This document shows, one piece after another, positions 1-7,900 of a stretch of 9,714 nt of DNA. Numbering within the stretch: the stretch's first letter is position 1; each line of letters starts with the position of its first letter. Source of the DNA: Myxococcales bacterium (lineage in GTDB: Bacteria > Myxococcota > Polyangia > Fen-1088). The notes beneath the pieces are model-generated. The model worked only from the letters and a program-made list of their open reading frames with translations. It searched no databases and had not been told where the DNA came from. The stretch lies in contig PMJE01000339.1 of NCBI GenBank assembly GCA_003157315.1, forward strand, positions 1 through 9,714, given 5' to 3'. A program made the translations under genes and the position numbers.

Positions 1-29
1 ATCGCGGGTCGTGTGGGCGAGGGCATGGC

Positions 30-1436
30 TTGGCGAGTCTTGCCTTTCTCGCAACTCTGGCTGGCTTTTCCTGCCGTCGGGCGCCGCATTTCGTGCGCGG
101 CGACGCGGCGGCGGTCGTGGTCGTGCCGCGACCGAGGGACGCGGGGGGCGCGCCGCCGGTCGCGGAACGCGAGCCCAACAACACGCAAGCGCAGGCGCAG
201 GAGCTGACCTGGGTGGGAACCCCTTCTGCCGTCACTATCAATGGAAGGATCGACCGTCCCGAGGCGGGCAAGGCCGCGGACATAGACGTTTTCAAGCTCG
301 TCGTGCCAGGCGAGCGCGTGGCCGCCTCCTTGGATGCGGGCCAAGCTGCTGATTGGCGGCTGCACGCCAAGCGCCTGTCGGTGGTCATCAACCCTGAGGT
401 GGGACTGGCGGTCGCGCTTGAGCTTCTCGACGAAACTGCGCGGGTGGTGAAGACCGTGGCGGCCGGGCCGGGCGAGGCAGTCGGGCTGCCGAACATGTCG
501 GTGCTGCCTGGCTGCACCTACTACCTGCGTGCCAGGGCGGCGCCCGCGCCGGCCAAGAAAGGTCGCGGCACGCCCGATGCGGGCGCGCCGGCGGGCAGTT
601 CGTACCAAATGACGGTGTTGCTGCTTGACTTCGAATCCGGCGACGAGCGCGAGCCCAACGATCGGCTGGAATCTGCCGGCGAACTGTCCTGGCAGGGGCG
701 CAGTGCGCTTGCGGCAGGGCTTCTCGGCTGGCGTCGCGATGAGGACTGGTACCGGCTGCCACTTGATGCCACGGAATCTGGGTGGGTGCTGAACCTCGAT
801 CTTGAGGGCGTGGAAGGGGTGGCCGCTGGCCTGGCGGTGAACGATTCTGCCGGTAGGAAGATCGTGGCGGTGCGGGGCCGAAAAGGCGAAAGGCTGACCG
901 TGCACAACCTCGTGCTGTCGAGCGTGGCTGCTGACGCCGGTGTCGCGGCAGCAGGAGGCCGATGGTGGTACTTGGTCGTGCGCGCTGAGAGCGGGTTCGA
1001 TCGCGAGCACCGATACGTTCTGCACGCGGAGGCCGTGCTGCCCGAAGCCCAGGGTAGCTTCGAGACCGAGCCCAACGACGATGCGGCCCATGCCTCTTCT
1101 CTGGCAGAAGGCACGACCACGGGCTATCTACCGTTGGGCGACGTAGACGTCTTTCGCTACCTCGCCGTCGAATCGCGCGAGATCGACCTTGAAGTCAGCC
1201 CGCCGTCCAGGGTAAGGGTCAAGGTCGAAGTCAGCAGAGAGCGCGATGGGCAGGTCCTGGCTGAGTCGATCGCTGCCAAGGCGCACCAGACGGTGCGCGT
1301 ACTCGGGATCGCTTGTCCGGCCGAACCGATTCTGATCCGGCTGTCGCAGGGCAAGCACGACGGAAACGCCAGCGATCCCTATGTTCTGAAGTTGGCCAGT
1401 CGGCCGGCGCAACGAGACGGGGGAAAGCGGGACTGA
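30..1436 (+). CDS. Secreted or lipoprotein with three PPC-like domains (5' end uncertain)
   Basis: No enzymatic function is recognisable. The protein (468 aa from a TTG at 30) carries three modules that each open with an E-P-N-[ND] signature followed by an A-x2-L stretch: EPNN near residue 48, EPND near 208 and EPND near 347. Each is followed by a D-x-D-x-[FY] motif (DIDVFKL, DEDWYRL, DVDVFRY) and alternating beta-strand sequence. This is the pattern of bacterial pre-peptidase C-terminal (PPC) domains, which are extracellular beta-sandwiches. An Ala/Gly/Pro linker around residues 172-188 lies between modules 1 and 2. The N-terminus is hydrophobic (LASLAFLATLAGFSC) and could be a lipoprotein signal with Cys15 as the lipidated residue, although GFSC is a poor lipobox. 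The frame is open upstream to position 3 and adds two arginines, as expected of a signal-peptide n-region, so the real start is probably further upstream and may be outside the window. It ends in TGA and has no downstream partner within 430 bp. PPC assignment is fairly firm; the role (surface protein or processed secretion module) is inference. Confidence 0.8.
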   Translation: MASLAFLATLAGFSCRRAPHFVRGDAAAVVVVPRPRDAGGAPPVAEREPNNTQAQAQELTWVGTPSAVTINGRIDRPEAGKAADIDVFKLVVPGERVAASLDAGQAADWRLHAKRLSVVINPEVGLAVALELLDETARVVKTVAAGPGEAVGLPNMSVLPGCTYYLRARAAPAPAKKGRGTPDAGAPAGSSYQMTVLLLDFESGDEREPNDRLESAGELSWQGRSALAAGLLGWRRDEDWYRLPLDATESGWVLNLDLEGVEGVAAGLAVNDSAGRKIVAVRGRKGERLTVHNLVLSSVAADAGVAAAGGRWWYLVVRAESGFDREHRYVLHAEAVLPEAQGSFETEPNDDAAHASSLAEGTTTGYLPLGDVDVFRYLAVESREIDLEVSPPSRVRVKVEVSRERDGQVLAESIAAKAHQTVRVLGIACPAEPILIRLSQGKHDGNASDPYVLKLASRPAQRDGGKRD

Positions 1437-1471
1437 TCAGCGTTTCGTGGACCGTGGATCAAAGTTAGCTA

Positions 1472-1590
1472 TTTCACACGGAGCGCGCAGCGGCCACAGA
1501 GCCGGATGAGAAGCGGAAGGGTTGGATCCGGTGCAGTCCAAATTCCTTCTTCTCATCCGATCTCTGAGTTCTCTGTGCCTCTGTGTGGAA
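1472..1590. repeat. Imperfect ~120-bp inverted repeat, CTCTGTG-type intergenic element
   Basis: Two arms face each other. The outer 12 nt match at 10 of 12 positions (1472-1483 against the complement of 1579-1590). An 11-nt block, CGGATGAGAAG at 1503-1513, is matched perfectly by CTTCTCATCCG at 1549-1559. An innermost 5-bp pair, TTGGA 1522-1526 with TCCAA 1537-1541, encloses a 10-nt loop. The right arm contains two CTCTGTG units (1571-1577 and 1579-1585), and the left arm holds a degenerate counterpart. From general knowledge, CTCTGTG/CACAGAG-rich palindromes recur between genes in many bacterial genomes and give spurious 'TEAQR' or 'LCLCV' peptides in ORF calls; such a peptide reads through here. 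The element starts 35 nt after the stop of the PPC gene, so its RNA hairpin could also end or stabilise that transcript. It has no transposase and could be a REP-like or MITE-like element. Confidence 0.7.
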
Positions 1591-1868
1591 GAGGTAGCCA
1601 GCATTGGATCGCGCTCCGCGATGGAGATCCTTCCCCGCTCTGGCGCGTTCTATGGCCGGGGAGGGACGGACTTGACGAGACTGAGGTTTCTGGTTGGGGA
1701 CCACGACACCTGTGTCACGAATTGGCCCGGTTCAGCCCTCTTGCTGCAGGCGGACCAAAACTCGGCTTCGGCACGCAACCTATCGATCCTACGGCGTTTA
1801 TTTCAACCAGCATCCGCTTTCTTGACTGACAGGCGGCGATGTTGCAAGCCATAGAAGAGGGTTATCCC
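1591..1868. other. Intergenic stretch with no supported gene
   Basis: This stretch follows the inverted repeat and precedes the small gene at 1869. Open frames run through it, but their predicted peptides have no coherent domain and start inside the repeat. A short perfect inverted repeat, GACAC-CT-GTGTC (1705-1716), is the only symmetrical site noticed. TTGAC hexamers at 1672 and 1822 are not followed by a convincing -10 box at normal spacing. The promoter for the small gene or the ATPase may lie here, but I cannot place it. Confidence 0.5.
1856..1861 (+). promoter_or_regulatory. Ribosome-binding site for the 61-aa protein
   Basis: A purine-rich GAGG core (AGAGGG) ends 7 nt before the ATG at 1869. 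It decides between that ATG and the in-frame ATG at 1839, whose upstream sequence (GACAGGCGGCG) lacks a comparable well-spaced site. Confidence 0.6.
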
Positions 1869-2054
1869 ATGCTCGAGCCCTGGATCATCGACCAGATCCG
1901 ACGCCGCGAAGAAGAAGAGCGTCATCGCGGCGACAGGCCGCAGCTTGAGTTGCCCGTCCCGGAGACACCCGAAGACAGGCCGGGAAGGGGTGCGGGCAAC
2001 CACGAGAACGACGAGCCAGAGACTAAGCGAGGCGTCGTCATCATCGCCATGTAA
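1869..2054 (+). CDS. Small charged protein, EPWII / IRRREEEE type, function unknown
   Basis: This encodes 61 residues with a three-part layout. The N-terminus is a hydrophobic/charged helix, MLEPWIIDQIRRREEEE. The middle is a Pro/Glu/Arg/Asp-rich, probably disordered segment (RPQLELPVPETPEDRPGR and onward). A short hydrophobic tail, GVVIIAM, ends at the TAA. I do not know its function. From memory it resembles short hypothetical proteins of deltaproteobacteria and relatives that begin with EPWII plus an Arg/Glu run and end in a GV-I-I motif; I cannot check this. The start at 1869 is chosen over the in-frame ATG at 1839 because of the RBS and because the EPWII block begins directly after it. 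The gene lies 75 nt upstream of the most likely ATPase start on the same strand. It has no signal peptide. The conserved-looking ends joined by a variable middle suggest two docking motifs, which is inference. It could be a chance ORF, but composition and RBS argue against that. Confidence 0.6.
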   Translation: MLEPWIIDQIRRREEEERHRGDRPQLELPVPETPEDRPGRGAGNHENDEPETKRGVVIIAM

Positions 2055-2059
2055 TGGCG
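2045..2059 (+). other. 6-bp perfect inverted repeat spanning the small gene's stop codon
   Basis: CGCCAT (2045-2050) and ATGGCG (2054-2059) are exact complements separated by GTA, and the hairpin covers the TAA at 2052-2054. No T-run follows directly. It may be a small mRNA hairpin at the 3' end of the coding region or coincidence. Confidence 0.35.
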
Positions 2060-2076
2060 TCGGTTTCGCGGCGGGT

Positions 2077-2097
2077 CGCGGATCACGCGGGTTTTTT
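2077..2097 (+). terminator. Weak intrinsic-terminator-like hairpin with T6 run
   Basis: CGCG (2077-2080) pairs with CGCG (2086-2089) across a 5-nt loop, followed after two G residues by six T (2092-2097). The stem is only 4 bp plus one possible G-U pair, so it would be inefficient. It lies between the small gene and the ATPase gene and, if active, would partly separate them. Confidence 0.3.
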
Positions 2098-2129
2098 GCG
2101 TTCCCTTGCAAACCCTTTATCAAGGTGTG

Positions 2130-4745
2130 ATGGACCTTGAGCAAGACGGCAAGAAGCGGGATTTTCGGGTTTTGAGTTTTGTGGGACGCGAGCAGGAGCG
2201 CCGTGCGCTCGATGCTGCTCTTAGCCGAGCCATCCATTTCGATGCTCCGCAGTTCGTAACGGTCATCGGCGAGAACGGCCTGGGCAAGACACGGCTTGTC
2301 CAGGAATGGGGCAGGCAGGTGGATAGGGCCGCAGAATTTCGTGTATTCCTTGCCAGTGGTAGGCCGTCCACAGACGGAAAAGCGGCACCATTCACCATGC
2401 TTGCCGCGTTGCTGCGCAAGCGATTTGGAATTGCGCCGGAAATGGACGACATTGCAGCCCAGACGGCATTTCGCGCCGAGCTGCAGGAGGTCTTTGGGGA
2501 TCGCCGTGTGTCAGAGGTCGCCGGCCTGCTGGGCCAGTTCCTAGGATTTGAGATGTCGGAAAGTCCTTTGGCCCAGTCTCTGGCCTTGCGGCCCGAGCGG
2601 CAGCTCGACATGGCGCGGGCAGTTCTGGGACGTTTTCTGGAAGAGGATGCGCGCAAGCATCCGCTGGCCCTGGTGATCGACGACGTTCACCTGGCTGATG
2701 ACGCATCACTGGATGTGTTGCAGTGTCTGTCAGCTGAGCTGGGTGAGGCGCCCATCGTGGTGGTGGCCACGGCTCGGCCCGAGTTGTTCGTGCGCCGGCC
2801 CGAGTGGATGAAACAAGAAGGCAGCCACGCTCGGGTTGACGTGAAGCCGCTTGCGCCTCTCGAGATGGATGTCTTCATCAAGTGCGCGCTCGGCGCACAG
2901 GAGCTGGCGTCCGGGCTGGCGGAGCGGGCAGCCATCGAGTCCGGTGGCAATCCCTTCCTGCTCGAGCAACTCCTCGGCGTGTATCACGAGCACGGCATTC
3001 TGGTGGCGGCCACCGCGAGTTCGTGGCTGTTCGACATGGAGCGCGCCGGACAGGAGCCCATCACACTCGGCCCTGAAGCGGCAGCCCAGGCGCGTGTGGC
3101 CACGCTGTCGTCTGCCGAGCGCGAGCTGCTCGGCCGTGGGGTGGCCATGGGGCCGGTATTTTGGGCCGGCGGCGTAGTGGCCATGGGGCGCATCGGTGCC
3201 GATCCCTGGGATCCGACCATGGTGTTTGCCCCTGATCCGTCCATCGAGGAAACCAAACGACTGGCAGTGTCGTTGCAGGAACGAGGCTTCATACAGCAAG
3301 CCAATGCCAAGATCCTGGACCGTGGTGAGACTGCGTGGGCCTTTGTTGAACCGGCCGTGCGTGCCCTCATCGAAACTGCAATTGACCCGCGGATTTTGGC
3401 CGAGTACCGGCGTTTCGCGGCCCAGTGGATTGAAGCCAGGGTCGGCGCCTCGCCGTCGAGCGCGCAGCGCGAGTACGTGGCAGTCGCGTATGACGAGGGT
3501 GGAGACCATCGCCGGGCGGCTCTCGCCTACCTGGCAGCTGGGGACCTGGCGGGCCGACAGCGGTGCTACGAGCGCGCGCGGGCTTTGTATCTGCTCGGCA
3601 TCCGTCTGCTCGGAGCGGACGATGCTCTGCTCAAGATCGATGTCTGCCACAAGCTCGGCGACGCGGCGGCGCGGCTCGGACGAGGCCGTGAGGCGCTGGC
3701 TCACTTCGGCGAGATGCTCAGGGTGGCATGGCGACTGGATCTGCCGGCCAAGGGCGGAGCGGCGCATTCGCGGATAGGGCGCATTCATCGTTCGCTCGGG
3801 GACTACCGACTGGCGCTACAGCACCTGGACATGGCGCACCTGCTTTTCGATCTAGCCGGCGACCGGCCCGGGGTGGCGGCCAGTTTGGACGATATCGGCC
3901 GGGTCAACTACCTCATCGGAAGGCCCGACGAGGCCATCCGCTGCCACAAGGCCGCGTTGGCAATCCGCGAGGAACTGCATGACCAGCGCGGGAAAGCGCT
4001 CACCCTGTCATGGATGGGGCTGGTCGAGGCGCATATTGGCGAGTTGGGCCGGGCGCAACAGAGTTTCCAGCAGGCACTTCTCATCAGCAAGACCACGCGC
4101 GACCCGCATGGCATCGTCTTTTCGCTGCTTGATCTTGGAAGCTTGGCGCGCGAGGCCGGTCATCCGGGGCTGGCGCACAACTTGCTGGAGCAGGCGCGCG
4201 CGGTGGCCCGCGAGATGGGAGAGTGCCTGCACGAGTGTCACGTGGCTCTGCAGATCGGCGAGTGCCATCTGGCGCTCGGCCAGGTGGATGAGGCCGAGGC
4301 TGAGCTGAAAGCGGCCCGGGACGTTGCGCGCAAGTTCGGGGCGCGGCGACTTTGCGCTGAGGCCGATCGCGGGCTTGCCGAGATTTGCCTGGTCCGCGAA
4401 GACAATGTAGGCGCACGCGAGCACGCCAGCCGGGCAGCCGCCGAGGGGGAGAAACTGGGTGCAGGGCCGCTAGTCGGCACGGCCCTGCGCGTGTTGGCCA
4501 CTGCGCTCTCGCGCGGCGCGCCGGGTGAGTCGGAACGCGGCGGTCCGCGCGAGGTCTTTGATCGGGCGGTGGAGGTGCTTGGAGAATCGCGTGCGGAACT
4601 GGAGTTGGGCCGAGCCTTTTCTGCCTACGCGGAGTACGAGGAACGGACGGGTAGGGCGGCAACCGCGGATGACCTGCGCGAACGGGCGAGTGCGATCCGC
4701 AGGCGGGCGATTCACGGCGAAACGGCTAGCACAGCGGAACTGTAA
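2130..4745 (+). CDS. STAND-type AAA/NTPase with C-terminal TPR repeats
   Basis: This is a probable signal-transduction NTPase in which ATP binding controls TPR-mediated protein contacts in the cytoplasm. Residue numbers count from an in-frame TTG at 2106 (879 aa). A VGRE entry motif sits at 26-29, the Walker A P-loop GENGLGKT at 55-62, and the Walker B strand LVIDDVHLAD at 189-198. An ATARPE strand follows near 222-227 and a GGNPFLLE helix motif near 280-287. This order fits the AAA_16/STAND module that in myxobacteria is often fused behind a Ser/Thr kinase; no kinase domain is present here. From about 507 to about 790 run seven or so 40-residue helical repeats of TPR type, each with G-x-L/I, A-x2 and LG-x7-A positions, as in MalT-like regulators. 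There is no signal peptide, membrane segment or DNA-binding domain. The ATG at 2130 is preferred because AAGG (2122-2125) precedes it, though the spacing is short; TTG 2106 and GTG 2127 are alternatives. Its ligand and partner are unknown. Confidence 0.85.
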   Translation: MDLEQDGKKRDFRVLSFVGREQERRALDAALSRAIHFDAPQFVTVIGENGLGKTRLVQEWGRQVDRAAEFRVFLASGRPSTDGKAAPFTMLAALLRKRFGIAPEMDDIAAQTAFRAELQEVFGDRRVSEVAGLLGQFLGFEMSESPLAQSLALRPERQLDMARAVLGRFLEEDARKHPLALVIDDVHLADDASLDVLQCLSAELGEAPIVVVATARPELFVRRPEWMKQEGSHARVDVKPLAPLEMDVFIKCALGAQELASGLAERAAIESGGNPFLLEQLLGVYHEHGILVAATASSWLFDMERAGQEPITLGPEAAAQARVATLSSAERELLGRGVAMGPVFWAGGVVAMGRIGADPWDPTMVFAPDPSIEETKRLAVSLQERGFIQQANAKILDRGETAWAFVEPAVRALIETAIDPRILAEYRRFAAQWIEARVGASPSSAQREYVAVAYDEGGDHRRAALAYLAAGDLAGRQRCYERARALYLLGIRLLGADDALLKIDVCHKLGDAAARLGRGREALAHFGEMLRVAWRLDLPAKGGAAHSRIGRIHRSLGDYRLALQHLDMAHLLFDLAGDRPGVAASLDDIGRVNYLIGRPDEAIRCHKAALAIREELHDQRGKALTLSWMGLVEAHIGELGRAQQSFQQALLISKTTRDPHGIVFSLLDLGSLAREAGHPGLAHNLLEQARAVAREMGECLHECHVALQIGECHLALGQVDEAEAELKAARDVARKFGARRLCAEADRGLAEICLVREDNVGAREHASRAAAEGEKLGAGPLVGTALRVLATALSRGAPGESERGGPREVFDRAVEVLGESRAELELGRAFSAYAEYEERTGRAATADDLRERASAIRRRAIHGETASTAEL

Positions 4746-4752
4746 GGGCGGC

Positions 4753-4819
4753 GGGGTGTATCCCCCACCTGACACTCTCAGCGCGGTTCGCCATAGGACA
4801 GCGACCGCCTCGGAGGCGG
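4753..4819 (+). other. Two GC hairpins in the gap before the large lipoprotein gene
   Basis: Downstream of the ATPase stop, GGGG (4753-4756) can pair with CCCC (4762-4765). Further on, CCGCCT (4805-4810) pairs perfectly with AGGCGG (4814-4819) over a CGG loop. Neither is followed by a T-run on the plus strand, so neither is a standard intrinsic terminator. They may act in factor-dependent termination or as 5'-leader structure of the lipoprotein mRNA. I could not place a promoter in the remaining part of this 167-bp gap. Confidence 0.35.
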
Positions 4820-4898
4820 CGAAGAAAAGTCTTGTGCTCGCTGCGATGCCCTGACCACAATGAAGGCTGACCCATATTCTGAGCTCGCCAACCCCACT

Positions 4899-4909
4899 AG
4901 GAGTAAGGA
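4899..4909 (+). promoter_or_regulatory. Double ribosome-binding site for the large lipoprotein
   Basis: AGGAG (4899-4903) ends 9 nt before the ATG at 4913, and AAGGA (4905-4909) ends 6 nt before the second in-frame ATG at 4916. Both support initiation at one of the paired ATG codons. Confidence 0.65.
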
Positions 4910-4912
4910 CTC

Positions 4913-7900
4913 ATGATGCGCAGCTTTGCGGCCTTTTCTTGGGCGGTTTCCTTGGTGTGGATAGGGGCCTGTGTGAACGTAGACAAGCCTGCCGCGGTGG
5001 TCTTGTGCGAGGGGAGCGATAGTGGGTGCACGAACCGCGTGGTTGATGCCAGGACGGGTTCCGAGGCGCAGCCTGGCCGGGACGCCGAGAGAAACAGCGA
5101 CGTGAATCCGGGTTCGGTCCAAGATGCACCTGCCGCTCGAGATGGGCTTGCTGTCCAAGACGCACCTGTTGTGAAAGATGGCGTTGCCGTCCTGGATGGA
5201 CCTGCTGTTCAGGACGTATCTACTATCCCCGGCGCTGAAACCGGCGGTTCGCCCGATAGTGTGCCTGACCGCGCGCAAGATGCTGCGCAAGACCTTCCCC
5301 GGGATGTGGCACAAGATGCCGCGAGAGATGTCGCGACAGACTTGGCCAGCGGTGCTTGTTGGGGCGCTAGTGGCCCGGTTCCCTCCGGGACCGTGTGCCG
5401 CAAAGCCCTGGGTCCGTGCGACGTAGACGAGGTCTGCGATGGCGTCAGCGCCGCGTGTCCACCCGACCAGTACGCGCCCGCAACGACCATCTGCCGCGCG
5501 GTCGCAGGCCTCTGCGATATCGCCGAGAGCTGCACCGGAACCAGCCCCGATTGTCCGGTCGATGCTGTCCTGACCCCGGGCACGCTTTGCCGCGCGGCCG
5601 CGGGTCCTTGTGACGTGGCCGAGAGCTGTTCGGGGACCGACCCCCGCTGTCCCGATGATCTAATGGCTCCGGCGGTAACGATCTGCCGTGCATCCACTGA
5701 CGGAAATCATTGCGATCCGGCTGAAACCTGCACCGGTTCGAGCGTGTCCTGTCCCGCCGACGTCGTCTACGTGCTTCCTGGGGCGCCCACGAATGTCGGG
5801 GCGGTGGCAGGGATTCAGCAGGCCACCATCTCTTGGGATCTGGTTGCTGGGGCTACCGGGTACAACGTCAAGCGCAGCCCCACCTCGGGATCCGGGTACA
5901 CGACACAAGGCGAGCCGCCCACGGCGACCGCAGCTCCCTACGTCAACACCGGCCTGACCGGCGGCACGACTTATTACTACGTCGTGTCTTCCGTGAACAC
6001 CATCTCGACCTGCGAGTCGGCCAATTCTCTCGAAACCTCTGTCACGCCGACCGGTGCCTGCATCCCACCCGCAGCGCCCACGTTGACTGCCACCGCGAGC
6101 AACGGCCAAGTCTTGCTCACCTGGACGGCGTCAGCTGGCGCCACCTCGTACACTGTTACGCGCAGTACCACGGCCGGGACAGGCTACCTGTTTCAGACCA
6201 CCACTACGAGCACGAGCTACAGCGACATCAATGTTTCGAACGGGACGACCTACTACTATGTGGTGACGGCCAGCAACGGCACGTGCAGCTCCGTCTACTC
6301 GAATGAGATTCCCGCATCGCCGACTTGCACTCCGCCAGCTACGCCAACCAACCTGGTCGCCGTGGCCAACAATGGCTCGGTGGCGTTGACCTGGACCGCA
6401 CCAATTGGGGCAGTCTCCTACCGCATCTCGCGCAGCACGACCGCAGGTTCCGGCTATGGCCTGGTGGGCACTTCAAGCACCGCAAGCTACACCGATGCCA
6501 CCGTCGTCAATGGGACCACCTACTACTATGTGGTTGCGGCAAGCAACGGTATGTGCAACTCGGGCTATTCCGCCGAGGTGTCCGCCACTCCCAAGTGTTC
6601 GCCGCCGTCAGTGCCAACCGGTCTGTTGGTCACGCCAGGCGATGGCCAGATCACTCTCACGTGGACGCCATCAACGGGAGGTGCGATTTCGTATCTAGTC
6701 AAGCGCAGCCGAACCCCCGGCGGTCCGTACACCGACAGCAGCGCCACGGTAACCAGTGCAGCCTTCACGGATACCAATCTGGTAGACGGGACGACCTACT
6801 ACTACGTCGTGTACGCCAACGGGTCTTGCACCTCCAACCCCTCCGCCGAGGTTTCTGCCAAGCCTGTGTGCACGCCTCCATCGGCGCCGACCAATCTGCT
6901 CGCAAGCCCGGGCGACGGCCAAATCACGCTTTCCTGGACCGCCCCGACGACGGGAAATGTGGTGTCGTACACACTCACGCGCACTACCGCCGGTGCCGAT
7001 TCCCACACCGACATCCCCAACTTGAAAGCGACCACTTACCAAGACTCGCCACTCACCAACGGGACGACCTATTCCTATGTAGTAAGTGCCAGCAATGGAA
7101 CCTGCCTCTCAGTTCCTTCGGTTCGGGCTTCTGCCACGCCGGTCAAGTCCTGCAACCTGCTTGCGCCGATTGGCGTGACTGCCGTGGCAGGCAACCAGCA
7201 AGTGACGATTTCCTGGTCAGCTCCCGACGGCGGTTCGCTGTCGTATGTCGTGAAACGCGGCGCAGCCGCTGGCGGTCCCTACACCACCGTGGTTCCCAAC
7301 CCGAACCCGGCGGGTACCATAGACACGGCAGTCAGCAATGGGACAACTTATTACTACGTGGTTACCGCCAGCGATGGCGTTTGTACCTCGCCCAATTCGA
7401 ACGAGGTCACTGCCAAGCCGGTCTGTATTCCGCCGACAGCGCCGACCGGTGTTACGGCAACCGCAAACAACAGCAATGGCAACATCACAGTGGGATGGAG
7501 CACGGTGAACCTCGCCACGGGGTACACAGTGTCGCGCGGGACGAGCGCGAGCGGACCGTTCACTGCCGTGAGCACCAACCAGACCGCTGCCACCTTCACC
7601 GACTTGGGCACAGGCCTAACCGCCGGCATCACCTATTACTACGTCGTCAGCGCGTGCAACGCGAGTGGCACGTGCGTCTCGAGCAACTCCACTCCTGCTG
7701 TGTCGGCTGTGTCATGCAGTTCGCCGGGTGTTCCGAGCGGTGTCAAGGCCACGGCGGGGATTGGGCGGGCTACGGTGTCGTGGACAGCGTCGACTGGCGG
7801 TCCAACCTCGTACACCGTTTCGCGCAGGACTGGTACCACCGGGTCCTTCGGGGTCATCAAGACGGCAGTGACAGCTACTAGCTACGTCGACTCGAACGTC

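Noticed and set aside
1474..1854. Open frames on both strands across the inverted repeat (peptides with TEAQRTQRS or SLSSLCLCV)
   Set aside because: These peptides are the known by-product of translating CTCTGTG-type repeats; no RBS or domain supports them.
1820..1860. Sigma-70 promoter built on TTGACT at 1822
   Set aside because: No acceptable -10 hexamer 16-18 bp downstream, and the position would fall almost on the ribosome-binding site.
1803..2237. 144-codon minus-strand open frame over the small gene and the ATPase start
   Set aside because: No coherent domain, and it opposes the better-supported EPWII protein and the ATPase N-terminus.
2730..3788. 352-codon minus-strand open frame within the ATPase gene
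   Set aside because: It is antisense to the NTPase/TPR region, whose protein has clear motifs; the antisense peptide has no recognisable family and is typical of high-GC shadow frames.
4746..4912. Riboswitch (for example c-di-GMP type) in the lipoprotein leader
   Set aside because: Hairpins exist, but I could not match the conserved core bases of any riboswitch class I know.
5396..5757. EGF-like domain interpretation of the Cys repeats
   Set aside because: Each repeat has four Cys with C-D-x2-E-x-C-x-G-x4-C-P spacing, unlike the six-Cys EGF pattern; disintegrin-like fits better.
6325..7881. 518-codon open frame inside the FN3 region in another frame of the plus strand
   Set aside because: It overlaps the lipoprotein gene throughout. 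Its peptide is His/Arg/Gln-rich with no domain, and it stays open because the GC-rich FN3 repeats recur in phase.
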